In this document: piece after piece, positions 18,201 to 19,115 of the stretch | How positions within the stretch are numbered: position 1 is the first letter of the stretch | Layout: each line of letters starts with the position of its first letter | Source of the DNA: Davidsoniella eucalypti | Lineage: Eukaryota > Ascomycota > Sordariomycetes > Microascales > Ceratocystidaceae | Direction: 5' to 3' | Length of the DNA: 19,115 nt | Assembly: GCA_004009845.1 (NCBI GenBank) | Contig: RMBW01000254.1 | Location: 1 to 19,115 of the forward strand | Made by a program: the position numbers and the translations under genes | The notes under the pieces: model-generated | Told to the model about the DNA's origin: nothing | The model's input: the letters and a program-made list of their open reading frames with translations, nothing else | Databases searched by the model: none

Positions 18201-18891
18201 ACGCAGTCCCCGGTACACGACGCCCAGGCCTTCCTAGACAAAATCCGCGACGCCACCGGTTTCGCACAGGTGGCCATGGCGTCAGCACAGGATTATCAGG
18301 AGACAGCAGCTAACCGCCGCCGCCAGCCAGCCTCCCAGTTTCAGATAGGAGACGTAGTGCTCCTGAAATGCGAAAACATCGCTTCGGAAAGACCCTCTAA
18401 GAAGCTAGATTGGCTAGCTCGCCGCTACACGGTTACAGGCCTGATAGGCACCCACGCAGTCCGACTTAACATTCCAGGCCTAGTCCACCCAGTCTTCCAC
18501 ATCAGCAAGGTACGACACGCAGGGACTAACCCCTGCCCTCACAGGTCATCCAAGACGACGAACCTGAGGCTGTCTCAAGGGAGGAAGCATACGGAGACGA
18601 CGCTATAGCCGAAGGAGAATTCCGCGTGGAAGAAATTGTCCGCCAACGGAAATCCGTGGGCATGAACAAGCACTGGTTAAATGGTCTGGTTACCAGGACC
18701 CTACTTGGGAACCAGTGAAACATATCGAAGACACCCTCGCATGGCGCATATTCTTAGACCGCGCGCTAATTGGAGCAGCATCAGCTGACTTCCTACCCAA
18801 GACAGGGGGCCCGTTTCATGCACCCCTACGGGGGGGGCCTCATTTTTTCACCCACCCACCATCCCCATTATTAGCGCAAAATGTATTTTAG
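15256..18891 (+). pseudogene. pol: pol of element 2, PR-RT-RH-IN-chromodomain, six frame breaks
   Basis: Motifs in order: protease DSG at residues 22-24; reverse transcriptase FCIDYRG and YIDD (16298-16309); RNase H LSADSSG and FTDHRN; HHCC zinc region; integrase Asp (17715), Asp (17892) and Glu (18000) with 35 residues between the last two; a GPY/F-like module with WLARRYTV in place of the usual Gly-Pro-Tyr/Phe; HPVFHISKVR; and a chromodomain with FRVEEIVRQR and, after a break, WSGYQDPTWEPV. The frame steps by -1 near 15857, 16073, 16978, 17676, 18532 and 18680, each as expected from one missing base, mostly in runs of C, T or A. There is no premature stop except those caused by the shifts. 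The last frame ends at TAG 18889-18891, leaving a tail of about 55 residues after the chromodomain. Confidence 0.92.
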
Positions 18892-18919
18892 TATTAGTTT
18901 TAGATTATAGTTAGCATCC

Positions 18920-18932
18920 GAGAGGGGGGGGG
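18920..18932 (+). other. Polypurine tract of element 2
   Basis: GAGAGGGGGGGGG followed by CTAA and then the 3' LTR. Expected plus-strand primer for reverse transcription. Spacer length equals that in the TRIM-like element. Confidence 0.8.
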
Positions 18933-18936
18933 CTAA

Positions 18937-19115
18937 TGTCAGGGGCTAAGGCCCAGTTGGTATTTGGCTAAGTAAGATACTTAGCCAGATAAACGGTTAT
19001 AAATAGGGACCTATTCCCGCCGTATTCCAACAGATATTAGTCTTTCTCCTTCATCGGTATCAATCGAAGTCTTTACTCTAGATTGCTTGCCATTGCCTCT
19101 TCCTAGTTCGTGTCA
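18937..19115 (+). repeat. 3' LTR of Gypsy element 2
   Basis: 179 bp, one mismatch to 12826-13004. The window ends on its last base, so the right target duplication is not visible. Confidence 0.96.

Larger units (their letters stand above)
12826..19115 (+). mobile_element. Ty3/Gypsy chromovirus element 2, full length
   Basis: A 6,290-bp element with two 179-bp LTRs differing at a single base, self-priming site, leader repeats, gag, pol through to chromodomain, and polypurine tract. It is inserted in the Copia integrase frame. The five bases before it are GTGCA, but the right flank lies outside the window, so the target duplication cannot be confirmed. Near-identical LTRs indicate a recent insertion, yet gag and pol together have seven one-base frame breaks. 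Either the copy was moved in trans or the breaks are assembly errors. Confidence 0.95.

Noticed and set aside
1..19115. A single giant (19-kb) LTR element with cargo
   Set aside because: The 3' LTR pairs almost perfectly with the LTR at 12826, element 1 is cut at 5323, and the interior is made of other transposons with their own edges and target duplication.

Overview
The window reads as a piece of fungal genome, most likely a filamentous ascomycete, made almost entirely of nested retroelements. No host gene, tRNA or rRNA was recognised. The pointers to fungi are two Ty3/Gypsy elements with a Tf1/sushi-like layout and a C-terminal chromodomain, a Tad-like LINE, and a Copia element whose Gag carries a CX2CX4CX4H knuckle. 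All recognisable coding runs on the + strand.

Layout. (1) 1-5323: Ty3/Gypsy element 1, with 5' LTR, leader repeats, gag (one frame break) and an open pol that stops inside integrase, where another element begins. (2) 5324-about 5490: the end of an unidentified element, probably a TA-targeting DNA transposon. (3) About 5490-7380: AT-rich, gene-free DNA with one possible 0.5-kb MITE. (4) 7404-9588: the 5' part of a LINE (ORF1 and the first residues of ORF2). Its ORF1 is split by a 1,379-bp non-autonomous LTR element at 7718-9096 with identical 179-bp LTRs and a GCCAT target duplication. (5) 9591-9760: a second copy of the unidentified element end, cutting the LINE. (6) 9761-12825: a Copia element cut inside integrase. 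(7) 12826-19115: full-length Ty3/Gypsy element 2 (179-bp LTRs, one mismatch), inserted into the Copia element. The window starts on the first base of one Gypsy LTR and ends on the last base of another, so it may have been chosen as a false 19-kb LTR pair.

How the parts work. Both Gypsy elements and the short element share one priming layout. An 11-nt sequence in the LTR, 55 bp downstream of TATAAATA, is exactly complementary to 11 nt starting 2 nt after the LTR. In the short element three of the 11 positions differ and all three are compensated on the other side. This is strong comparative evidence for Tf1-type self-priming of reverse transcription. In both Gypsy elements pol lies in the -1 frame of gag. 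The frame is open across the gag stop and the site TTTTTAG sits 3 nt before a 6-7 bp stem, which suggests programmed -1 frameshifting at the stop codon. Both Gag proteins carry a conserved hydrophobic N-terminal domain that I do not recognise from other Ty3/Gypsy Gags.

Caution: most coding breaks in element 2 (seven), one in element 1 gag and one in the LINE are consistent with single-base deletions, mostly at short homopolymers. They may be assembly errors rather than true decay.
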